A stretch of DNA of 64,000 nt from contig CAVXEB010000004.1 in NCBI GenBank assembly GCA_963760735.1, forward strand, positions 806,001-870,000. The letters run 5' to 3'. Source of the stretch: CF-46 sp963760735. GTDB lineage: Bacteria; Chloroflexota; Limnocylindria; Limnocylindrales; CSP1-4. The first letter of the stretch is position 1. Each line of letters starts with the position of its first letter. Positions 57,297 to 64,000 of this stretch are shown here, in pieces. The position numbers and the translations under genes were made by a program. The notes under the pieces were generated by a model. The model had not been told where the DNA came from, searched no databases, and worked only from the letters and a program-made list of their open reading frames with translations.

Positions 57297-58724
57297 GTGG
57301 GCACATCGATCGAGGGCATCGGCCCGGACCTGCTCGTCCGCGGCGGCACGGTCGTCACGTCGACGGGATCCCGTCGGGCCGACGTCGCCGTCCGCGGTGG
57401 GTCGATCGATGCGGTCGAGGCGGACCTCTCGGCGCTCGCCGCCACGGCGCGCGACGTCGTCGATGCCGACGGGCTCCTCGTGCTCCCCGGCTGCGTCGAC
57501 GTCCACACCCATACGAGGGTTGCGTCCGACGCGGAACCGGACCGCTTCTACCAGGACTCGCTCGCCGCGGCGTTCGGCGGGACGACGACGTTCCTGGCGT
57601 TCAACAACCCGGGCACGGGGTTGTCACCGGCGGCGCATCGATCGATCCGGGCGGGGATCGACGAGTTCCGGCGCGTCACGGCGTCGGACAGCGCGGTCGA
57701 CTTCGCGCTGAGCCCGGCGGTCCTCGGCGGGATGGACGATCCGCTGTCCGAGCTGCCGGCCATGGTCGATGCCGGCATCCCGACGGCCAAGGCGTTCATG
57801 GTCTTCGACTTCCGGCTGGCCGACCGCTCGATCTTCGAGGCGATGCGGATCCTCGGCGAGCGCGGCGGGATGCTGGAGGTCCACTGCGAGGACCCGGTCC
57901 TGATCGACGCCGCCGTCGCATCGGCGCTTCAGCGTGGTGATACGGCACCACGTCACCACGCTGCCACGCGATCGACCGAGGCAGAGGCGGTCGCGACCCA
58001 CCGGGCGATGGCGTTCGCCCAGGCGGCCGACGCGCCCGTCCACGTAGTGCACCTATCCTGTGCGGCCGCGCTCGGGCATGTCGCCGACGCTCGGGCGAGC
58101 GGCGTCCGGGCGACGGCGGAGACCTGCCCGCACTACCTTGCCCTGACCGACGCCCGGTACGAGGAGCCGGATCCCCTCGAGTGCGCCAAGAGCGTGATCT
58201 CCCCGCCCCTGCGATCCGCCGACGATCGGGACGCGCTGTGGGCCGGCCTGGCCGCCGGCCACCTCTCGATGGTCGCCACGGATCACGTGCCCGACCGCGT
58301 CGCGATCGAGAAGGGCCAGGCAGCTCGCGGCGTGCCGTTCGACCGGATCAGCAACGGCGCGCCCGGGATCGAGACGATGCTCGCGATCGTCCACCGGTTC
58401 GGCGTTGCGACGGGCCGGATCACCCTCGAGCGGATGGTCGACCTGCTCGCGACGACGCCGGCCCGCCGGTTCGGGCTCCACCGCAAGGGTGCGATCGAGG
58501 TCGGGCGCGATGCCGATCTCGTGCTCTTCGACCCAGCTGCCCGCCGGACGATCCGCCAGGCCGAGCTCCACCACACGAGCGACTTCACGCCGTACGAGGG
58601 CATCGAGACGGCCGGCGCGGTCCGGAGCACGTGGGTCCGCGGCCGCCCGGCGGTCCGCGACGGGCGCGCTGTCGGCGATCGCGGCGACGGGCGGTTCGTC
58701 GAGCGGGGCGCCGTCGCGGGATGA
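57297..58724 (+). CDS. Dihydropyrimidinase/hydantoinase-like amidohydrolase
   Basis: 475-residue cyclic amidohydrolase with a binuclear metal site: DVHTHTR (HxH), the carboxylated Lys in TAKAFMVFDF (near residue 162), EVHCED, VVHLSCAA and ATDHVP (Asp). The loop GGTTTFLAFNNP and RISNGAPGIETM match dihydropyrimidinase and D-hydantoinase rather than the allantoinase TxxDMP pattern, so dihydrouracil or hydantoins are more likely substrates than allantoin, although its place near the urate genes makes allantoin possible. Start GTG is fixed by the promoter 6 bases upstream. A small protein gene overlaps its end by 4 bases. Confidence 0.87.
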   Translation: MGTSIEGIGPDLLVRGGTVVTSTGSRRADVAVRGGSIDAVEADLSALAATARDVVDADGLLVLPGCVDVHTHTRVASDAEPDRFYQDSLAAAFGGTTTFLAFNNPGTGLSPAAHRSIRAGIDEFRRVTASDSAVDFALSPAVLGGMDDPLSELPAMVDAGIPTAKAFMVFDFRLADRSIFEAMRILGERGGMLEVHCEDPVLIDAAVASALQRGDTAPRHHAATRSTEAEAVATHRAMAFAQAADAPVHVVHLSCAAALGHVADARASGVRATAETCPHYLALTDARYEEPDPLECAKSVISPPLRSADDRDALWAGLAAGHLSMVATDHVPDRVAIEKGQAARGVPFDRISNGAPGIETMLAIVHRFGVATGRITLERMVDLLATTPARRFGLHRKGAIEVGRDADLVLFDPAARRTIRQAELHHTSDFTPYEGIETAGAVRSTWVRGRPAVRDGRAVGDRGDGRFVERGAVAG

Positions 58725-59122
58725 TCGACCGTCTGCTGGACCGGCTCGACGGCACCGCCGCGCGCGATGCCGAAGAGGCGCGCATCCGCGCCGAGGGCTA
58801 TCCGGGTCGCGGCACGGTCGTCGTCGCGCAGGAGACGGGTCGGACCCGGCGCGGTCGTCGCGAGGTCGATCTGACGCTCGACGTGTACCTCGGCCGCTCG
58901 AGAACCTTCCGGGCGGTGATCCACCCGTGGCTGAGGGCGGCTGACATCGAGCGTCTCCGACCGGGGAGCGCGGTCCCGGTCGCCGCCGACCACGATGAGC
59001 CCGGCCACGTCGTCCTGGCCCTCGACATGGACGACCCGCGGTCCATCGCCGGGCTCGGCCCGTTCGCCGGTGGGAAGGGCGGACCGAAGCCCCCCGAGGA
59101 CGTCGGTCCGGGTCGACCCTGA
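58721..59122 (+). CDS. Hypothetical beta-domain protein
   Basis: 133-residue protein coupled to the preceding hydrolase gene by ATGA. The N-terminus is a charged helix (MIDRLLDRLDGTAARDAEEA), followed by strands GTVVVAQETG, REVDLTLDVYLG, FRAVIHPWL and a LRPGSAVPVAADHDEPGHVVLALDM segment. The last pattern (pGs-x-V-x-V-x-x-D-x-x-p-x-x-V) is typical of a small beta-barrel found in many actinobacterial proteins of unknown function. A Gly/Pro-rich tail follows. I cannot assign an activity. Confidence 0.65.
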   Translation: MIDRLLDRLDGTAARDAEEARIRAEGYPGRGTVVVAQETGRTRRGRREVDLTLDVYLGRSRTFRAVIHPWLRAADIERLRPGSAVPVAADHDEPGHVVLALDMDDPRSIAGLGPFAGGKGGPKPPEDVGPGRP

Positions 59123-59181
59123 CCGGTCGCCGACCGGTCATCCGAGCGCCGAGACGTCGACAGGCGGGCATCGCACCTCTT

Positions 59182-59204
59182 CTTTGTCCACTGTCTTGAC
59201 ATAG
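59182..59204. promoter_or_regulatory. ROK-type operator, copy 1
   Basis: A 23-bp copy of a dyad related to CTTTG-N-CAAG-N3-CTTG-N-CAAAG. It agrees with copy 2 at 18 of 23 positions and covers the -35 element TTGACA. Confidence 0.6.
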
Positions 59205-59225
59205 GCCCCTCGGCGGGCGCACCAT
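59196..59225 (+). promoter_or_regulatory. Promoter of ROK-regulator operon
   Basis: TTGACA (59196-59201) is separated by 18 bases from CACCAT (59220-59225), a -35/-10 pair with a predicted transcript start near 59232, about 77 bases before ATG 59309. This is the clearest full promoter in the window. Confidence 0.55.
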
Positions 59226-59228
59226 CAA

Positions 59229-59251
59229 CTTTGTCAAGTCTCTTGCCAAAG
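59229..59251. promoter_or_regulatory. ROK-type operator, copy 2
   Basis: A 23-bp dyad with arms CTTTG and CAAG mirrored by CTTG and CAAAG, centre TCT. It lies over the predicted transcript start, 47 bp from copy 1 centre to centre. Confidence 0.65.
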
Positions 59252-59308
59252 CCGACCGAGGCAGGAGAGCGGGGTGGTCCTGGTCCAGAGGGGAGCGTCC
59301 GCCCGCTC

Positions 59309-60487
59309 ATGAGCGCCAGTCCGGCGGTGCTGCCTGAAAAGGCCACACACCAGCAGACGCGAACGTTCAACCAACGGCTGCTGTTGCGCGCCCTGCACGA
59401 CCACAGCCCGCTGTCCCGCGCAGACCTCGCGCGACTGACCGGCCTCACCCGAACGTCCGTCGGTGACCTCGTCGGCAGCCTCATCGACGACGGCCTGATC
59501 GAGGAGGCCGGCCGCGGCCGATCCAGCGGCGGCAAGTCCCCGATCCTGCTCCGCGTCGCCCCGGACGGCCGTCATCTGATCGGTCTCGATCTCGGCGAAG
59601 CGCAGTTCAGCGGTGCGGTCGTCAACCTGCGCGGCGACATCCTGCGCTCCATTGATCTGCCCCTCGAAGGGCGGAACGGCGAAGCCGCCGTCGAGCTGGT
59701 CTACCTCCTTGTCGACGCCTTGCGTGCCGATGACCGGTCTCCCCTCCTCGGGATCGGCATCGGTGCGCCGGGCGTCATCGACACCAGCTCGGGCACGGTC
59801 CGCTGGTCGGTGAACCTCGACTGGGCGGACCTCCGCCTCGGACCTCTCGTCGAGAGCCGCTACGGCGTTCCAGTGGTCGTGGCCAACGACAGCCACGCGG
59901 CTGCCCTTGCCGAGCTGACCTTCTTCCGGCGGCCACGGCCGAACAACCTGATCGTCATCAAGGTCGGCCGAGGCGTCGGCGCGGGGATCATCGTCAACGG
60001 ACAGCTGTTCCAGGGCGATGGCTACGGCGCCGGCGAGTTCGGCCATGTGTCGCTGGGTCACGACGGAGCGCCGTGCCGCTGCGGTCGGGAAGGCTGTCTT
60101 GAAACCCGGACCAGCGTGCCGGCGCTGGTCGATGCCGCCGGGGCCGTGGAACCGACGGTCACCGACGAGATCAGCCTGGTCAACGCCTTCAGGGCCGGGG
60201 TTGCGAGCGTTTGCCGGATCGTGCTCGACGCCGCGCGCGAGCTCGGGTTGGCAATCGGCTGGCTGATCGGCGTGCTCAATGTCCGCCACATCCTGCTGGT
60301 CGGGCCGGTGGCGGCGTTCGGTGACGACTGGCTGGGCGAGGTCCGGCGCTCGGCGCGTTCCAGCGTCCTGGCTCTGCTCGCCATCGACACGCAGATCGAG
60401 TTCGGCCACGTCCAGGACGACGTCGTCGTCCTCGGCGCCTCGGCACTGCTCATGGAGCAGCAGCTGGGCCTGGGGTTGGTGCGATGA
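59309..60487 (+). CDS. ROK-family transcriptional repressor
   Basis: 392-residue sugar-responsive repressor (XylR/NagC type). An N-terminal winged helix-turn-helix (LSRADLARLTGLTRTSVGDL, about residues 37-56; DGLIEEAG) precedes a ROK domain. The kinase ATP-binding motif is degenerate (DLGEAQF instead of DxGxTK), consistent with a regulator rather than an enzyme, while the zinc-site motif CRCGREGCLE is intact. ATG 59309 was chosen; TTG 59231 lies inside an operator. A GAGGGGAG lies 13 bases upstream. It controls the operon of sugar kinase and ABC genes that follows and overlaps the kinase gene by 4 bases (ATGA). Confidence 0.92.
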   Translation: MSASPAVLPEKATHQQTRTFNQRLLLRALHDHSPLSRADLARLTGLTRTSVGDLVGSLIDDGLIEEAGRGRSSGGKSPILLRVAPDGRHLIGLDLGEAQFSGAVVNLRGDILRSIDLPLEGRNGEAAVELVYLLVDALRADDRSPLLGIGIGAPGVIDTSSGTVRWSVNLDWADLRLGPLVESRYGVPVVVANDSHAAALAELTFFRRPRPNNLIVIKVGRGVGAGIIVNGQLFQGDGYGAGEFGHVSLGHDGAPCRCGREGCLETRTSVPALVDAAGAVEPTVTDEISLVNAFRAGVASVCRIVLDAARELGLAIGWLIGVLNVRHILLVGPVAAFGDDWLGEVRRSARSSVLALLAIDTQIEFGHVQDDVVVLGASALLMEQQLGLGLVR

Positions 60488-61485
60488 TCGCGACCCATGA
60501 GCCCGGGCTCGATGGGCCGCTGGTCGCCGGTGTCGACGTCGGTGGCACCAAGACATCCATCCTCGTCATGGACGATCGGGACCGCGTCCTCTACGAGCTT
60601 GTCACGCCAACGGACCGCTCATCGCTGGTCGGCCAGATCGCCGGACTCGTCGACGACGCCCAGCTCCAGCTGGGGCAGGACGTGGCGGCGGTCGGTGTCG
60701 CGATTCCCGGCCACGTCGACCCGGAGGACGGCTCGGTCAGCATGGCCGTCAACCTGGGCATCACCCACCTGGCGCTGGGGCCGCTGCTGCACACGGAGCT
60801 GGGCGTCCCGATCGTTGTCGAGCACGACGCCCGCGCGGCTGCCCGATGGCTCAGCGAGCAGGCGGCCGACCGGTCGGCGCCGGGGTCGGCGAGCGTCGCC
60901 TTCCTGACCATCGGAACCGGCATCTCGGCCGGCGTGGTTCTCGACGGCGCTCTCCTCCGCGGCGACAACAGCTTTGCCGGCGAGGTGGGCCACGTCGTCG
61001 CCGATCCGGATGGAGCCATCTGCGCGTGCGGCCTGCGCGGCTGCCTCGAGACGATCGCATCGGGTCCGGCGATCGGTCGGCAGGCCGACGAGACGCTGGC
61101 TGCCGGTCGCAGCACCGTCCTGTCGCCGCATTCGAGCGCCGCAGACGTCTTTCGGGCCAGCTCCGCCGGCGACGAGGTGGCGGTCGAGATCATCGATCGA
61201 GTGGCCGACCACCTGGCCCGGGCGATCCGATCGCTCGCCCTGACTCTCGGCGTCAAGCGAGTGGTCATCGGCGGCGGCGTCGCGGCCGCCGGACCAGCCC
61301 TTCTCGACGCCATCCAATCGCGGATCGCCCTCGAATGCGCGGCCTCGCCACTGGTCCAGGCCGCCCTGGGCGATGCGACGATCGAGTTGCTGTCGCCAAC
61401 CGAGGCGCCCGGCGCGCGCGGAGCGGCAGCCATCGCTCGCCACCGCATCGATTTGCACGTGCGAGAGGGGGTGGGCGAACGCTAA
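60484..61485 (+). CDS. ROK-family sugar kinase (glucokinase-like)
   Basis: 333-residue kinase that phosphorylates a sugar at the expense of ATP. Seen: GVDVGGTKTS phosphate-binding motif (about residues 16-25), the catalytic base in VVEHDARAAA (Asp near 119), TIGTGISAGVV, GEVGHV with the sugar-binding Glu/His, and the zinc motif CACGLRGCLE. All catalytic features of ROK kinases are present, unlike the neighbouring regulator. It is coupled to the repressor gene by ATGA. The product, a sugar phosphate, may also be the effector of the repressor. Glucose, N-acetylglucosamine and mannose types cannot be separated by eye. Confidence 0.9.
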   Translation: MIATHEPGLDGPLVAGVDVGGTKTSILVMDDRDRVLYELVTPTDRSSLVGQIAGLVDDAQLQLGQDVAAVGVAIPGHVDPEDGSVSMAVNLGITHLALGPLLHTELGVPIVVEHDARAAARWLSEQAADRSAPGSASVAFLTIGTGISAGVVLDGALLRGDNSFAGEVGHVVADPDGAICACGLRGCLETIASGPAIGRQADETLAAGRSTVLSPHSSAADVFRASSAGDEVAVEIIDRVADHLARAIRSLALTLGVKRVVIGGGVAAAGPALLDAIQSRIALECAASPLVQAALGDATIELLSPTEAPGARGAAAIARHRIDLHVREGVGER

Positions 61486-61581
61486 CCTTCACGGCGGATT
61501 GAGTTGGAGTCCGATACTGATGTGAGGACAGAGGGAACGACTCGTCACCCACATTCATGGCAGTTCGCAGGAGGAGGAAAC

Positions 61582-63096
61582 ATGGTCAAGAGATTGAGGA
61601 CAACGTCCGCCCTGGCGGTCGTCGTCATGACGATGGTGAGCGCATGCGGGAGCAGCGCGACGCCATCGCCAAGCACGTCCAGCGCGCCGGCGGCGTCTGC
61701 GCCGGCGGCGTCTGCGCCGGCGGCGTCTGCGCCGGCGGCGTCCGGGCCGGCTCCGTCGGCCGCGGCGGCATTGAACCTGCCTGCGGTCCCGACCGGCTAC
61801 AAGGAGCTTGACCAGGCCCTGACGAAGGGTGCCGACGGCAAGATGCCGCTCGCGGGCAAGAAGGTCTCGATCCAGACGCAGTGGACCGGCAACGAGGCCG
61901 AAGGGTTCGCAGCGGCGATCAAGGACTTCCAGGCTGCGACCGGCATCGTGGTCCAGCACGACAGCATCGGCTCGAGCCACGAGACCGTGCTCAAGACCCG
62001 GGTCGACGGCGGCCAGCCGCCGGACATGTCGCAGATCGCCCAGCCGACCGCGGTGCTCGCCTACGCCAACAAGGGCAAGGTCAAGGACATCGCGACGATC
62101 GTGGGCCCCGAGGGCGCCGCGAAGCTCAAGGCGGAGTTCCCGTCGACGATCGGCCTCACGTCCGAGGGCGACAAGATCTGGAGCATCCCGACCAAGGCCG
62201 ACGTCAAATCGATGATCTGGTACCCGGTGAAGGCCTTCGCGGCCAAGGGCTACACGGTTCCCAAGACCTGGGACGAGCTGGTCACCCTGGCCGACAAGAT
62301 CGTCGCCGACGGCAGCCATCCGTTCTGCGTCAGCGCCGGCGGCCCCGGCACGGCGACCGGCTGGGAGCTGACGGACTGGGTCGAGGAAGTCCTCCTCAAG
62401 ACCGAGGATCCGCAGGTCACCCAGGACTGGATCAGCCACAAGATCCCGTTCACCGACCCCAAGATCAAGGCCGCCTTCGACAAGGTCGGCTCGCTCCTGT
62501 TCAAGGACAAGTACGTCGACGGCGGTGGGCAGGCGATCGTCAACGCCGACCTCAAGACCGTCATGGATCCGATGTTCAACCAGGACATTGCCGCACCGGG
62601 TTGCTGGATGCAGAAGATCCCGACCTGGTACGGCCCGGGCTTCTTCCCGGACCAGCGAACCAGCAACCAGCCTTCGAAGTACACGATCGGTGACGACGGG
62701 GACATCGGCATCATGCCGTTCCCCACGATCTCCGACACCTTCAAGGCCGCTGAGGGCTCCGCCGACTCGTTCATGGTCTTCAACGACCGCCCCGAGGTCC
62801 GCGCACTTGCGGAATTCCTGGCGACGCCGGAGGGCCTCGAGGGCTGGATCAAGAGCGTCGGCGTGAACTCGCCGAACGTCAAGGTGCCGGCCGAGTGGTA
62901 TGCCGGCAACTACAAGCTCAAGGTCGCGAACGACATCTTGGCCGCTGCGACGGCCGTCGGCTTCGACGCCTCTGACCTGATGCCGCCGGCCGTCGGCCAG
63001 GGCAGCTTCTGGACCGGCATCTCCGACTGGGCCAACAGCAACGGCTCGAACACGGACACCGTGTTGCAGGCCATCGACGCCAGCTGGCCCAAGTAG
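61582..63096 (+). CDS. Sugar-binding lipoprotein of second ABC importer
   Basis: 504-residue family 1 solute-binding protein. Signal peptide MVKRLRTTSALAVVVMTMVSAC with lipidated Cys22, then a Ser/Ala/Pro linker containing four repeats of APAAS, then the binding domain (from about residue 65), with the sugar-contacting aromatic-rich region QWTGNEAEGF near the start. It captures sugar for the permease downstream. ATG 61582 has a strong AGGAGGAGG about 6 bases upstream, so I rejected the longer frame from 61504. It lies 96 bases after the kinase; the hairpin after it may raise its expression above that of the permease. Confidence 0.93.
   Translation: MVKRLRTTSALAVVVMTMVSACGSSATPSPSTSSAPAASAPAASAPAASAPAASGPAPSAAAALNLPAVPTGYKELDQALTKGADGKMPLAGKKVSIQTQWTGNEAEGFAAAIKDFQAATGIVVQHDSIGSSHETVLKTRVDGGQPPDMSQIAQPTAVLAYANKGKVKDIATIVGPEGAAKLKAEFPSTIGLTSEGDKIWSIPTKADVKSMIWYPVKAFAAKGYTVPKTWDELVTLADKIVADGSHPFCVSAGGPGTATGWELTDWVEEVLLKTEDPQVTQDWISHKIPFTDPKIKAAFDKVGSLLFKDKYVDGGGQAIVNADLKTVMDPMFNQDIAAPGCWMQKIPTWYGPGFFPDQRTSNQPSKYTIGDDGDIGIMPFPTISDTFKAAEGSADSFMVFNDRPEVRALAEFLATPEGLEGWIKSVGVNSPNVKVPAEWYAGNYKLKVANDILAAATAVGFDASDLMPPAVGQGSFWTGISDWANSNGSNTDTVLQAIDASWPK
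61684..61743 (+). repeat. Four 15-bp tandem repeats in lipoprotein linker
   Basis: The unit GCGCCGGCGGCGTCT occurs four times (the last ends in C) and encodes APAAS repeated. It sits in the flexible spacer after the lipid anchor, where unit number could vary without changing the frame. Confidence 0.85.
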
Positions 63097-63121
63097 GGCG
63101 GCGAATCGTCTCGTAACTAGC

Positions 63122-63154
63122 GCGGGGCGCCCCACCACCGGTGGGGCGCCCCGC
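63122..63154 (+). terminator. 15-bp intercistronic hairpin between SBP and permease
   Basis: GCGGGGCGCCCCACC, loop ACC, GGTGGGGCGCCCCGC is a perfect stem, 25 bases after the binding-protein stop and 32 bases before the permease start. There is no T-run. It may be a partial terminator or an mRNA-stabilising element. Confidence 0.7.
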
Positions 63155-63186
63155 TACCATTCCGACAACGTCCGCGGAGGGGCAAG

Positions 63187-64000
63187 GTGGCGGTGGACCG
63201 CACGCACGATTCCGGCTCATACGGATCTTCGCGAACCGTCCTGGTCGGCAGCCTGATCGGGCTGATCCTCGCGGCCTTCGGCGTCAAGGTCCTGATCGAA
63301 CCCCAGGGGGGTCAGAACCTCCTTGGCTCGATCTACGACTTGCTCGGCAACAGCGTGGGCGCCGAGGCGTTGCGAAACGGGCAGGGCGATCAGTTCTTCG
63401 CGAAGCTCCTGCTCGCGGCCATTGCGCTCCTCGTCGGCGTCGGCGGGATCTGGCTCTTGTTCACGGCCGCGAGCTCGCTGGTCGAACGCCTGCCGCCCAG
63501 GATCCGTGACCGCATCCTTCCGTTGGTCTTCATCGCACCGGCCGTGGTGCTGCTCGGGATCTACCTCGTGTATCCGGCGGTCGTCACCGTGATCGGCAGC
63601 TTCCAGGACACGAACGGCGCGTTCACGCTCGACAACTGGGCGAGCCTCGCCACGCCCCCGTTCGTCGAGATCCTTCGCAACAACATCCTCTGGCTCCTGA
63701 TCGCGACGACCGGCAGCGTGGGACTCGGCCTGCTCACGGCCGCCCTCTTCGATCGCATCCGACGCGAGTCCCTGGCGAAGGTCTTCGTCTTCCTGCCGCT
63801 CGCCATCTCGCTCGTCGGCGCGACCGTCATCTGGAAGTTCGTCTATGCCTGGGTGCCGCCGAGCCAGCCGCAGTACGGGCTCCTGAACGCCGTCTGGACG
63901 GCGTTCGGCTTTCAGCCGATCCCGTGGGCCACGCAGTTCCCCATCAACCTCCCGTCGGAGATGGTGATCCTGATCTGGCTCCAGACGGGCTTCGCCATGG
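63187..64000 (+). CDS. Sugar ABC transporter permease, MalF type (partial)
   Basis: The first about 271 residues of a permease continuing past the window. An N-terminal helix (about 18-37), a loop, a second helix (about 80-100), and then the conserved permease core from about residue 115 (LPLVFIAPAVVLLGIYLVYPAV) with further helices. The long N-terminal region resembles AglF-type alpha-glucoside permeases. The EAA loop is not yet reached. GTG 63187 has GGAGGGG 4 bases upstream; GTG 63193 is the alternative with better spacing. Together with the preceding lipoprotein it forms the second importer; the partner permease should follow. Confidence 0.88.
   Translation, partial: MAVDRTHDSGSYGSSRTVLVGSLIGLILAAFGVKVLIEPQGGQNLLGSIYDLLGNSVGAEALRNGQGDQFFAKLLLAAIALLVGVGGIWLLFTAASSLVERLPPRIRDRILPLVFIAPAVVLLGIYLVYPAVVTVIGSFQDTNGAFTLDNWASLATPPFVEILRNNILWLLIATTGSVGLGLLTAALFDRIRRESLAKVFVFLPLAISLVGATVIWKFVYAWVPPSQPQYGLLNAVWTAFGFQPIPWATQFPINLPSEMVILIWLQTGFAM

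Noticed and set aside
61684..61743. Repeats considered as a CRISPR array
   Set aside because: Units are contiguous with no spacers and translate in frame as a lipoprotein linker.

Overview
The window is GC-rich (sampled lines outside one gene run around 70-75% GC by hand count), densely coded, and has many divergent gene pairs and 4-bp start/stop overlaps. Gene content (an F420-type luciferase-like oxidoreductase, Ku/LigD, DUF3052, Lhr with Nei, cyanophycin genes, lipoprotein sugar-binding proteins) suggests a free-living aerobic soil or freshwater heterotroph, most likely Chloroflexota (Limnocylindria-like) or less likely Actinomycetota. There is no rRNA, tRNA, transposase, integrase or CRISPR array that I can see.

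Layout. 1-4064 (minus): lacI-type repressor, sugar-binding lipoprotein and two ABC permeases, the last cut by the window edge, with twin repressor operators. 4118-13200: glutamate dehydrogenase, a DegV protein, an MFS pump, gamma-glutamyltransferase, a zinc-ribbon protein, AzlC/AzlD, RidA and an M20 peptidase. 13265-20159: a cyanophycin region with a complete cyanophycin synthetase (CphA), a cyanophycinase (CphB), a serine hydrolase one base downstream of cphA, and a CphA-like ligase that keeps the N-terminal and Mur-ligase parts but lacks the ATP-grasp part. 20227-24616: a membrane glycosyltransferase, a GPH-like transporter, a class II amidotransferase and the end of the lhr-nei unit. 24632-35873: the Lhr helicase, DoxX, an HDAC-family deacetylase, DUF3052, a TatA-like protein, Mug, a NUDIX-MBL fusion and a DUF255 thioredoxin-like protein. 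35927-42096: LLM oxidoreductase, a small Cys/His protein, a lower-GC PLD-nuclease/helicase/DUF3427 gene that looks like an acquired defence gene, and a MerR-MFS operon. 42381-53128: a clan-CD-like secreted peptidase and a papain-like protein, a PRC-barrel-like protein, LigD and Ku, a secreted subtilase and a PD-(D/E)xK-like nuclease. 53166-59122: urate catabolism (urate oxidase fused to OHCU decarboxylase, HIU hydrolase), DUF3830, MarR, an S41 peptidase lipoprotein and a dihydropyrimidinase-like hydrolase. 59182-64000 (plus): ROK repressor, ROK sugar kinase, sugar-binding lipoprotein and permease, a second sugar-import operon.

How genes work together. Both ends carry sugar ABC importers with their own repressor and operators but no ATPase gene, so an ATPase encoded elsewhere is probably shared. 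The middle region is rich in nitrogen storage and amino-acid turnover functions (CphA/CphB, GDH, GGT, M20, RidA, AzlCD, urate breakdown).

The most striking regulatory feature is that most first genes of transcription units have a TANNNT hexamer ending only 6-10 bases before the start codon and no Shine-Dalgarno sequence, as expected for leaderless mRNAs. Genes inside operons and a minority of first genes have clear Shine-Dalgarno sequences instead. I used this pattern to choose several starts.
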